From the NCBI GenBank assembly GCA_003451975.1, contig DMIX01000157.1:1-8050 (forward strand): DNA of 8,050 nt. Reading direction: 5' to 3'. This DNA comes from Propionibacteriaceae bacterium. GTDB taxonomy: Bacteria > Actinomycetota > Actinomycetes > Propionibacteriales > Propionibacteriaceae. Shown here piece by piece: positions 1 through 5,944 of the stretch. Every line of letters begins with the position of its first letter. The stretch's first letter is position 1. Made by a program: the position numbers and the translations under genes. The notes beneath the pieces are model-generated. The model ran no database searches, was not told the DNA's origin, and saw only the letters and a program-made list of their open reading frames with translations.

Positions 1-30
1 AACGGAATTGGGGCAGCCAACGGAGGCGGC

Positions 31-855
31 TCAGTTCTCGGGATCCGGCACCGAATAGGGCAGCACGTCGACCGCGGCGAGATGGCTTTGCAGGCGAGGC
101 TGTCGACGGTCGAAGGACTCTTGATCACGGCGGCGTCGTTCGAACAACACGGCGGCGATGTACTCCTCCGGAGGGGTGCCCCACGGCGGCATCGGGGCGA
201 CGAATCGCTCCAGTTGCGCTGATAGCCGCAACGCCATGCGATAGCGGACGAAGGGCGGGAACTGATGCGCGCGTCCCAGGAACTGCCGTGCACGCAGCGC
301 CAGGCCCGCGGGCAGTGGCCGAATGTCGGCCAGACTTGCCCAGGTTGCCAATTGTGGGGGAAGCCACAGTGGGGTGTTGCTGCGGGGACGGGACTTGATG
401 CGCACCACGTAGGTGCCGGCGAGGAAATCACCCACTCGCTTACCCCGGTCGTTGAACATTGCCACCATGAACGCCAGCCCGCCGGCCAGCAGCCACAACT
501 CGAAGAAGCCGACCAGGCCACGCGTCGCGGCGTGTCGCAGTCGCACCGGGCCGCCATCGTCGCGGATCACCTGCATGCCCAAGGCGAGCTTTCCCAATGA
601 CCGACCGTGGCTGAGCGTCTCGGTTGCTACGGGTACGACAATGAAGGCAACGAAGACCATCAGCATGAGGGCGGCCTCGGCCATGGCCGGATCCAAGCGA
701 TCAGTGCCGACGGCGGCGAGGACCCCTAGAGGCAGGGCGATCATCACGATCACGATGACGACCGCGTCGATCAGCCAGGCACCGGCGCGGACGAGCACGG
801 AGGCAGCCGAGATCTGCAGCGCAACCCCTTCGCCGGTCAGGATCTCGTCGCTCAT
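31..855 (-). CDS. RDD family membrane protein
   Basis: A 274-residue integral membrane protein of the RDD family; its molecular role is unknown. The family's diagnostic residues are visible: R23 and D30 in RAGAWLIDAVV, the GRSLGKLALGMQV loop at about 84-96, and the closing NDRGKRVGDFLAGTYVV at 135-151, whose Asp143 is the second D. Hydrophobic stretches at about 24-49, 62-80 and 113-133 give three likely membrane segments. A basic cytoplasmic tail of about 120 residues (153-274) follows; it is longer than in minimal RDD proteins and contains an Arg-rich patch (FERRRRDQ). The ATG at 855 lacks a good Shine-Dalgarno site but sits 6 nt after a -10-like TAGCCT, so translation is probably leaderless. 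The gene is divergent from the SpoIIM-like gene. The same pairing, as I recall, occurs as Rv3695/Rv3694c in M. tuberculosis. The family call is secure; the function is not. Confidence 0.9.
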   Translation of the reverse strand: MSDEILTGEGVALQISAASVLVRAGAWLIDAVVIVIVMIALPLGVLAAVGTDRLDPAMAEAALMLMVFVAFIVVPVATETLSHGRSLGKLALGMQVIRDDGGPVRLRHAATRGLVGFFELWLLAGGLAFMVAMFNDRGKRVGDFLAGTYVVRIKSRPRSNTPLWLPPQLATWASLADIRPLPAGLALRARQFLGRAHQFPPFVRYRMALRLSAQLERFVAPMPPWGTPPEEYIAAVLFERRRRDQESFDRRQPRLQSHLAAVDVLPYSVPDPEN

Positions 856-861
856 GGGATG

Positions 862-867
862 AGGCTA
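862..867 (-). promoter_or_regulatory. Predicted -10 element, leaderless RDD transcript
   Basis: TAGCCT on the minus strand fits the actinobacterial TANNNT -10 pattern. It ends 6 nt before the A of the RDD start codon at 855, placing the expected transcription start on the ATG itself. No convincing -35 hexamer is visible about 17 nt upstream, which is common in actinobacteria. The lack of a purine-rich ribosome-binding site before this ATG agrees with a leaderless mRNA. The motif is short, so the call rests on its position. Confidence 0.45.
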
Positions 868-899
868 GCGTGCTGCGTCGCGGCTGCGGTGGCCGACGC

Positions 900-905
900 T
901 ACGCT
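900..905 (+). promoter_or_regulatory. Predicted -10 element, leaderless SpoIIM-like transcript
   Basis: TACGCT fits TANNNT and ends 7 nt before the GTG at 913, so the transcript would start at or next to the start codon. A GAGG at 906-909 is present but only 3 nt from the GTG, too close for a normal Shine-Dalgarno site. No clear -35 is seen. This element faces the RDD -10 at 862-867 across 32 bp, so RNA polymerase binding at the two promoters would probably be mutually exclusive. Confidence 0.45.
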
Positions 906-912
906 GAGGCGC

Positions 913-1908
913 GTGGATGTCGATGTGTTCGTGGCTGCGCACACCGGGCAGTGGCAGCGGCTGCAGCAGTTGTCGGCGCAGCGCCGCCTGACTGGTCAGG
1001 AGGCTGATGAGCTGGTGCGGCTCTATCGACAGACCGCTACCCATCTTTCGTTGTTGCGTTCGCGAGCGCCTGAGCCGGGCTTGGTGAACGAGCTGTCGGT
1101 GCTGCTGGTGAAAGCCAAGGCGCGCATCAGTAGTCCGCACGATCTCACCTGGATCTCGGTGGGCCGGTTCTTCACCCGCACCATTCCGGCCGCGCTGTAT
1201 CGGGTTCGCTGGTGGTCGGTGGCGGCGTCGGCCTTCGGCCTGCTTATCGCAGTGGTGGCCGGGTTCTGGCTGGCCGGCAATATCGAGCTGCTCAACTCGG
1301 TGATCTCGCCGGAAGACCAGAAGAAGTATGCCCAGGAGGCGTTCGCGTCGTATTACTCGACCTATCCCAGTGCGAGCTTCGCCAGTCTGGTGTGGACGCA
1401 CAACGCGATGATCGCTGCGTTGTGCATCGCCACCGGAATCACCGGGCTCTATCCGGCCATGGTGCTGTTCGAGAACTCGGTCAGCCTGGGGGCGGCCGCG
1501 GCGGTCATGCACGTCCAAGGCGCTGATCAGGTGTTCTGGACGCTGATCCTGCCCCACGGTCTGCTCGAGCTCAGCTGTGTCTTCGTTGCCGGCGCTGCCG
1601 GGGTGCGGCTGTTCTGGGCCTGGCTAGTGCCGGGAACGCGCACCCGCGTCCAGTCCTTGGCCCAAGAGGGACGAACTACCTTGGTGGTAGTGGTGGCCCT
1701 CACGATCGGTCTGGCCGTCAGCGGCCTGATCGAGGGATTTGTCACCGGTTCGCAGCTCGCTCCCTGGATCAAGATCGCCTTCGGCGTGCTCGCCGTCACC
1801 GCCTTCTGGCTGGTCATGTTCGTGGCCGGACGCCGCGCCGTCGATGCCGGTACCGACCCCGGCCTCACCGAAGAAGAAGCCCGCACCGAAGTAGCCGTCG
1901 CGGGCTGA
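913..1908 (+). CDS. SpoIIM-like (stage II sporulation protein M family, DUF95) membrane protein
   Basis: A 331-residue polytopic membrane protein. In endospore formers SpoIIM works with SpoIID and SpoIIP in septal peptidoglycan remodelling; actinobacterial homologues do not imply sporulation and their role is unknown. The GTG at 913 was chosen because it gives the family-like N-terminus MDVDVFVAAHTGQW and lies 7 nt after a -10-like TACGCT. An ATG at 859 would add 18 residues, with the predicted promoter inside the gene. Residues 1-100 are cytoplasmic and helical. Hydrophobic segments lie at about 101-122, 163-185, 208-235, 255-279 and 287-306, possibly with another at 186-200. The family hallmark LPHGLLELSCVF is at 213-224, and Glu274 lies within a membrane segment (GLIEGF). 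It runs opposite to every other gene in the cluster and converges on the DUF58 gene across a repeat-filled gap. Confidence 0.88.
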   Translation: MDVDVFVAAHTGQWQRLQQLSAQRRLTGQEADELVRLYRQTATHLSLLRSRAPEPGLVNELSVLLVKAKARISSPHDLTWISVGRFFTRTIPAALYRVRWWSVAASAFGLLIAVVAGFWLAGNIELLNSVISPEDQKKYAQEAFASYYSTYPSASFASLVWTHNAMIAALCIATGITGLYPAMVLFENSVSLGAAAAVMHVQGADQVFWTLILPHGLLELSCVFVAGAAGVRLFWAWLVPGTRTRVQSLAQEGRTTLVVVVALTIGLAVSGLIEGFVTGSQLAPWIKIAFGVLAVTAFWLVMFVAGRRAVDAGTDPGLTEEEARTEVAVAG

Positions 1909-1939
1909 TCCGTTGCCGCCCCGCTGACTCTGCCGTTGG

Positions 1940-1982
1940 CTGAGCTTGTCGAAGCCTGTGGTGCGCCCTTCGGCAGGTTCAG
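1940..1982 (+). terminator. RNA hairpin after the SpoIIM-like gene, possible terminator (first of two)
   Basis: Arms 1940-1954 and 1968-1982 pair over 15 positions around a 13-nt loop. Twelve pairs are Watson-Crick and three are G-U in plus-strand RNA. In minus-strand RNA the same three positions become A-C mismatches, so the structure favours the strand reading out of the SpoIIM-like gene, whose stop codon is 31 nt upstream. There is no U-run after the stem, so classical intrinsic termination is uncertain. It may instead protect the 3' end or aid Rho-dependent termination. Confidence 0.45.
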
Positions 1983-2006
1983 GGCACGGTCTGTTCGTTG
2001 CGTTGG

Positions 2007-2049
2007 CTGAGCTTGTCGAAGCCTGTGGTGCGCCCTTCGGCAGGTTCAG
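2007..2049 (+). terminator. RNA hairpin, second copy of the possible terminator
   Basis: This is an exact duplicate of the 1940-1982 hairpin, 67 bp downstream. Arms are 2007-2021 and 2035-2049, with the same 13-nt loop and the same three strand-biased G-U pairs. It would act as a second structural block to plus-strand transcripts. There is no downstream U-run. Confidence 0.4.
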
Positions 2050-2104
2050 GGCACGGTCTGTTCATTCCGTTGGCTGAGCTTGTCGAAGCCCGCCCATTTC
2101 GCCT

Positions 2105-2221
2105 CGGCTGGTTGAGGAGCGAGTGAAGCGAGCGTCTCGAAACCCCCGCGATCGTGCCCCTCAACTCCGCTTGCGTCTTGGGGGGTTTCGAGACGGCCCT
2201 GCGGGCCTCCTCAACCAGCCG
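2105..2221. repeat. Large imperfect inverted repeat (REP or MITE-like element)
   Basis: Outer arms 2105-2118 (CGGCTGGTTGAGGA) and 2208-2221 are perfect reverse complements, as are inner arms 2134-2147 (GTCTCGAAACCCCC) and 2181-2194. The linkers between outer and inner arms differ: GCGAGTGAAGCGAGC on the left and GGCCCTGCGGGCC, itself a small hairpin, on the right. The centre, 2148-2180, is unpaired. From memory, the two half-forms GGTTGAGGAGCG...TCTCGAAACC and GGTTTCGAGACGGCC...CCTCAACC are a common interspersed repeat pair in several actinobacterial genomes. No transposase is encoded. The symmetric stem could also stop transcripts arriving from either convergent gene. Confidence 0.85.
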
Positions 2222-2229
2222 ATGGTGTG

Positions 2230-2335
2230 CCCTTCGGCAGGCTCAGGGAACGAGGGGCAGGCTCAGGGAACGAGGGGCAGGCTCAGGGAACGATAGGCAG
2301 GCTCAGGGAACGATAGGCAGGCTCAGGGAACGAGG
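2230..2335. repeat. 20-bp tandem array of five copies beside a CTTCGGCAGG arm
   Basis: The unit GGCAGGCTCAGGGAACGA plus two variable bases repeats five times, starting at 2236, 2256, 2276, 2296 and 2316. The variable pair reads GG, GG, TA, TA, GG. Only the first copy has the full arm (CTTCGGCAGGCTCAG, 2232-2246), which can pair with the orphan left arm at 2074-2088. The other four lack the CTTC end, so they look like slippage duplications of a truncated arm. The array ends 20 bp from the stop codon of the DUF58 gene and forms the start of its 3' untranslated region. With the neighbouring repeats it fills the 447-bp gap from 1909; no gene is supported there. Confidence 0.9.
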
Positions 2336-2355
2336 AATGGGCTGGCTGCGGGCAG

Positions 2356-3660
2356 CTAGAGGCGGCCGGTGGCTTTGAGGGCTAGGTAGGTGTCGCAGAC
2401 GGCCGGTGCGAGGTGATCGGGGTCGGCGTGGACGACTTCGACGCCCATGCGGTGCACCCGGTTGGACAGGGCCTGGGTCGCTAGCCACAGTCGGGCTGAG
2501 GCGGCTGCGTCGTAGGCGGCATTGGCGTCGGGGGTTTCGTCGAGCTGGGCTTGTTCGGTGGGGTCGGTGACGTGGGCGATGACGATCTGGTGGCTGTGGG
2601 CTAGTTGGCCTAGCACGGTGCCCAAGCCCTCGGCGTACAGGGCCGGGTCCAGGCCGGTGATCAGTACTACCAGGCTGCGCTGGCGGCACAGTTGGTTCAC
2701 CTGGGCGGCCACCATCGACCAGTCGGTTTCGGTGAGCTCGGCCTCGGCCAGACTCAGCCGGTCGGCGAACGCGGCCAGCGCTGAACCCTTCGCGGTTCCG
2801 GCCAGGCGTTGGCGCACCTCGGCATCGGCGACCAGCAAACTCATCCGATCACCGGACGCCGAGCCCAGCGCCGCCATCAGTAGGCAAGCCTCGATGCCGG
2901 CGTCCAGCCGCAACTGGTCGTTACCCGCGCCACCAATGCGGCCCGCCGCCCAGCGCGAACTGTCCAACATCATCAGCACATGCCGATCCCGCTCCGGACG
3001 CCAGGTGCGCACCATGGTGCGGGTGGCGCGCGCCGTGGCCCGCCAGTCGATGGAACGCACATCGTCACCGGCGGCATACTCGCGCAACGAATCAAACTCC
3101 GTGCCCTGGCCGCGCACCTGCACCGAGGCCTGACCGTCCAACTCCCGCAGCCGGGCCAGCCGAGACGGCAGGTGGCTGCGCGAACGAAACTCCGGCAACA
3201 CCCGCAACACCCCCGGCACATTCAGCGAACGCTGACGGGCCGCCAACCGCAGCGGCCCGAAAGAACGCACCGTCAGCGCAGCCGCCGCCAGATCGCCGCG
3301 CCGAGTGGGCGTCAGCTCGGTGAGCTGACGCAGCGAACTGCCCGGATTCACCCGCAGCAGCGGACGTTCGGCCGCCGGAGTCGCACTCGGCGGCCAAGCG
3401 TCGCGCACCTGTACCCGGGCCTGCCGCCGAGTCGGATTCAGCACCGTCACCGTCGAGGTGGTGGTCTCGCTCAGTCGCACGCTGGGCGGCAACTCGCGGC
3501 TGAACTGCAACAGCTCCGGACGCACCGCAGCCAGCAGGTCCATGCCGCTGACGATTACAACCAGCACCACCCAGCCGATCACTGTCAGCGGCTGCGGCCA
3601 CATGATGGTCGGCACCACCCCCAGCAGCACCAGCAGCGGCACCCGCCCCGAAATCGCCAT
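2356..3660 (-). CDS. DUF58 domain protein with VWA-like domain, membrane-anchored
   Basis: A 434-residue protein of the DUF58 family, the regular partner of MoxR ATPases; presumed to be an adaptor or target of the ATPase. Two hydrophobic segments at about 7-22 and 25-43 form an N-terminal membrane hairpin. A beta-rich region follows (about 55-150). The DUF58 signature is clear: GQGTEFDSLREYAAGDD at 184-200, then VRSIDWRATAR at 201-211. A VWA-like fold follows from about 227 (HVLMMLDSSRWAAG). Its metal-site motif is degenerate: D233 and S235 are present, but Trp237 stands where the second Ser of DxSxS belongs. The ATG lies 5 nt after the moxR stop, the only non-overlapping junction in the operon, and it has no strong ribosome-binding site, so coupling to moxR translation is likely. 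It is the last gene of the operon and converges on the SpoIIM-like gene. Confidence 0.92.
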   Translation of the reverse strand: MAISGRVPLLVLLGVVPTIMWPQPLTVIGWVVLVVIVSGMDLLAAVRPELLQFSRELPPSVRLSETTTSTVTVLNPTRRQARVQVRDAWPPSATPAAERPLLRVNPGSSLRQLTELTPTRRGDLAAAALTVRSFGPLRLAARQRSLNVPGVLRVLPEFRSRSHLPSRLARLRELDGQASVQVRGQGTEFDSLREYAAGDDVRSIDWRATARATRTMVRTWRPERDRHVLMMLDSSRWAAGRIGGAGNDQLRLDAGIEACLLMAALGSASGDRMSLLVADAEVRQRLAGTAKGSALAAFADRLSLAEAELTETDWSMVAAQVNQLCRQRSLVVLITGLDPALYAEGLGTVLGQLAHSHQIVIAHVTDPTEQAQLDETPDANAAYDAAASARLWLATQALSNRVHRMGVEVVHADPDHLAPAVCDTYLALKATGRL

Positions 3661-3665
3661 CAGCG

Positions 3666-4811
3666 TCAGCGCGGCACCGGCACCGTGGCCAGCACATTGG
3701 TGATGATGCCGGCCGCCTGCTGGCCGTCCATCTGAGCCTCGGTGCGAATGCCGATGCGGTGATTGAGCGTGACGACCGCCATGGCTTTCACATCATCAGG
3801 GGTGACGAAGTCCCGCCCGCTGAGCCAGGCCCACGCCCGCGCGGTCTTCAGCAGCGCAGTGGCGCCGCGCGGCGAAACGCCCAGCGACACTGACGGTGCC
3901 GAGCGAGTGGCCCGGCACAGGTCGACGATGTAGCCACTCACCTGCGGATCGACCCGGACGCGGGCCACCTGCTCGCGGGCAGTGACCAGATCGGAGGCTT
4001 GCGCCACCTGAGTCAACCCGGCCGCCTTCAGATCGCTGGGGTTGAAGCCGGCAGCGTGACGCGACAGCACGGTGATCTCGTCCTCACGCGGCGGAATCGG
4101 CAGCACGATCTTCAACAGGAAGCGATCCAGTTGAGCCTCCGGCAACGGATAGGTGCCCTCGTATTCAACCGGGTTCTGCGTCGCCACCACCATGAACGGA
4201 TCGGGCAGTTCCCGAGAGTTGCCGTCCACGCTCACCTGGTGCTCCTCCATCGCCTCCAGCAGGGCCGCCTGGGTCTTGGGCGGAGTGCGGTTGATCTCAT
4301 CGGCCAGCAGCAGGTTGGTGAAGATCGGGCCGGGACGGAAGTCGAACTCACCGGCTTGGGCGTTGTAGATCAACGAGCCGGTGACATCACCGGGCATCAA
4401 ATCGGGGGTGAACTGGACGCGCCGAGTCTCCAGGCTCAGGCTCGCCGACAGGGCTCGTACCAGTAGCGTCTTGGCCACCCCGGGCACACCCTCCAGCAGC
4501 ACGTGACCGCCGACCAACAGTCCGACCAACAGGCCGGTGACCGCGGCGTCTTGACCCACCACCGCCTTGGCCACCTCGGCACGGACCCGCTGCAGGGTCT
4601 CCTGCGCCGGATTCAGCGCGAACCGGGGCGTCGACGGCGGTGTGACGGCTGCCGGAGGCGCACCCATCGGGGTCGGCAGGCCCGACGGGGGAACCGATGC
4701 CGGGGTGCCTGCGAAGAAGGACTCCGGCGAGTCCGTGACCGGCGGCAGGGCGCCGACGCCTGGCGGGGTGGGGTACGGCTGTCCCGCACTGGGCGGCAGG
4801 GAATCGGTCAT
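3666..4811 (-). CDS. moxR: MoxR family AAA+ ATPase
   Basis: A 381-residue AAA+ ATPase of the MoxR family; these are thought to act as ATP-driven chaperones that assemble or activate partner complexes. All ATPase elements are intact: Walker A GVPGVAKT at 108-115, Walker B LLLADEIN at 167-174 with D171 and E172, sensor-1 N213 in ATQNP, a candidate arginine finger at R230 (LDRF), and sensor-2 R315 in SPRG. The C-terminal lid helices run to about 375. The first 64 residues are a Pro/Gly/Ala-rich, probably disordered extension ahead of the core, which starts near NPAQETLQRVRAEV. The ATG at 4811 overlaps the stop of the DUF4350 gene as ATGA, which supports the long start. An internal Met49 is possible but has no such context. 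It probably acts on the DUF58 protein encoded 5 nt downstream. The gene looks equivalent to moxR2 (Rv3692) of M. tuberculosis by context. Confidence 0.95.
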   Translation of the reverse strand: MTDSLPPSAGQPYPTPPGVGALPPVTDSPESFFAGTPASVPPSGLPTPMGAPPAAVTPPSTPRFALNPAQETLQRVRAEVAKAVVGQDAAVTGLLVGLLVGGHVLLEGVPGVAKTLLVRALSASLSLETRRVQFTPDLMPGDVTGSLIYNAQAGEFDFRPGPIFTNLLLADEINRTPPKTQAALLEAMEEHQVSVDGNSRELPDPFMVVATQNPVEYEGTYPLPEAQLDRFLLKIVLPIPPREDEITVLSRHAAGFNPSDLKAAGLTQVAQASDLVTAREQVARVRVDPQVSGYIVDLCRATRSAPSVSLGVSPRGATALLKTARAWAWLSGRDFVTPDDVKAMAVVTLNHRIGIRTEAQMDGQQAAGIITNVLATVPVPR

Positions 4812-5944
4812 CGACTGCTCAGCTTTCTTTCGAGGTCGGTCAAGGTCTCGGCGAGAATCGCCAGGCCAGTATCGGTGGTCGGTGGGGGGCCGTAGAGCGC
4901 CTCAGTGAGTGCTGCGGGATCAGCTCCACTGGCCTGCGCGAGTTGGCTGATCACCGTGTCGGGAGCGTCCGATGTCGTCACGCCCACCCTGGCGGCGACA
5001 CGTTGGATGGTGGCTGCTCGCAGGGCAGCAGCGGCGTGGCCGCGAGCACCGGCCTGACGATAGAGCCGGGCCAGCCCGGCGGAGGCCTCCGAGGCGGGCA
5101 CTTCCACCGGCAGCGGTTCGCGAACCAGTGCCCCGAACCGGCGACCCTGCCACAGTGCGGCCGCAGCGGCAGCCGCCAGCAGCACGCCGAACACCGGACG
5201 AGACCACGGCGGCAGCAACTCGAAGGAGTCGACGTCTTGCGAGCCAGGAATGACCGTGGTGGGTGATCGGTCCGCGGGCAGATACCAGGTGAGCCGATCA
5301 TGCCGACCCAGGGTGCGCAGCGCCAGGGCTGCGTTGCCCATGTCGGTGATGCCCGAATTTCGAATCCAGGACAGGCCCGCCACCACCGTCACTCGGTGTC
5401 GACTGGTGGTCAGGTCGGCATAGAGGCTGGCATAGCTGCCATCGGCGAAACACGTCATCACACGATCGTCGAAAGCCACCAGACCGTAGCCGACGTCGCC
5501 ACTGAGCCGGCCCGCGGCCAGGGCGTCCGCGTCGGCGCATTCGGCATTCGGCGCGGGATAGCCCCACGACCAATCCTGGACGCCGAGCCGGCCCCCGGCG
5601 AGTTTGCCGGGGTCGGTGGAGAATCCGGAACCGGAGTAGATGACGACCAGGTCGGCTGGTGTCTGGGTGAGTGCGGCAACCTCGTCCTCGGACAGACTCG
5701 TCTCTAGCACGACGGCCACGGTCGAGTCAGCCGGGGCGGCAGCGATGTCGGCGATCGAGTTCGTCTGGTTGACGGCCACGCCATCCTGGGCGAGCACCTG
5801 ACCGAGCGCCCGGGCCCCTTCGGGACGAGGGTTCGTCAACGAATTCGCCAGCCGATCCGGGCTTTCTGGGAGGAAGACGGTGGCGGCGATAAGGCCGGCG
5901 AAAAGGGCCAGCACCACGCCGGTGACGATCAACAACTTCTTCAC
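4808..5944 (-). CDS. DUF4350 domain membrane protein
   Basis: A 378-residue protein with membrane segments at about 4-25 and 247-267, so residues 26-246 probably lie outside the membrane and 268-378 in the cytoplasm. The DUF4350 start is recognisable in NPRPEGARALGQVLAQDGVAV (38-58), a Rossmann-like pattern also seen in gliding and transport proteins. The outer domain has two cysteines (C136, C165) that could form a disulfide. The cytoplasmic part carries a helical segment LARLYRQAGARGHAAAALRA (291-310). The start is GTG at 5944, overlapping the previous stop as GTGA, with GGTGGAG 8 nt upstream as a fair ribosome-binding site. Its position between the DUF4129 and MoxR genes is typical of actinobacterial MoxR operons; Rv3691 appears to be the counterpart. 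It has no known activity. Confidence 0.85.
   Translation of the reverse strand: MKKLLIVTGVVLALFAGLIAATVFLPESPDRLANSLTNPRPEGARALGQVLAQDGVAVNQTNSIADIAAAPADSTVAVVLETSLSEDEVAALTQTPADLVVIYSGSGFSTDPGKLAGGRLGVQDWSWGYPAPNAECADADALAAGRLSGDVGYGLVAFDDRVMTCFADGSYASLYADLTTSRHRVTVVAGLSWIRNSGITDMGNAALALRTLGRHDRLTWYLPADRSPTTVIPGSQDVDSFELLPPWSRPVFGVLLAAAAAAALWQGRRFGALVREPLPVEVPASEASAGLARLYRQAGARGHAAAALRAATIQRVAARVGVTTSDAPDTVISQLAQASGADPAALTEALYGPPPTTDTGLAILAETLTDLERKLSSR

Larger units (their letters stand above)
1934..2090. repeat. 67-bp tandem repeat, two full copies plus a 23-bp partial copy
   Basis: Copies begin at 1934, 2001 and 2068, exactly 67 bp apart. The first two are identical over 63 bp and match at 65 of 67 positions overall; they differ only in the last four bases (gttg versus attc). 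The third copy keeps the first 23 bp and then diverges at 2091, where an unrelated inverted-repeat element begins. Each full unit holds the arm CTGAGCTTGTCGAAG and, 13 nt later, the near-complementary arm CTTCGGCAGGTTCAG. These arms resemble the widespread CTGAGCYTGYCGAAG repetitive extragenic family of GC-rich bacteria. The near-identity of the copies suggests recent tandem duplication. Confidence 0.9.

Noticed and set aside
865..1557. Minus-strand 230-codon open frame opposite the SpoIIM-like gene
   Set aside because: It is antisense to a clear SpoIIM-family gene, and its translation is rich in Arg, His, Gln and Pro with no domain. High-GC coding DNA commonly leaves such frames open.
913..1908. 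Evidence that the organism forms endospores
   Set aside because: SpoIIM-family proteins are widespread in non-sporulating actinobacteria, and no other sporulation gene is present.
1979..2164. Minus-strand 61-codon open frame in the 67-bp repeats
   Set aside because: It lies wholly within non-coding repeats and has no recognisable domain or start context.
2105..2221. Insertion sequence with transposase
   Set aside because: The inverted repeat spans only 117 bp with no coding capacity, so at most it is a non-autonomous element.
1909..2355. CRISPR array
   Set aside because: The repeats are 20-bp head-to-tail units or 67-bp duplications with no unique spacers between them, and no cas gene is present.
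2154..2378. Plus-strand 74-codon open frame across the tandem array
   Set aside because: Its repeated peptide (RQAQGT, GRLRERG) is only the 20-bp DNA repeat read in translation. There is no ribosome-binding site and it runs into the DUF58 gene antisense.
2980..3735. Plus-strand 251-codon open frame opposite the DUF58 gene
   Set aside because: The translation is low-complexity His/Arg/Gln/Pro, typical of an antisense shadow, and the opposite strand encodes an intact DUF58 protein.
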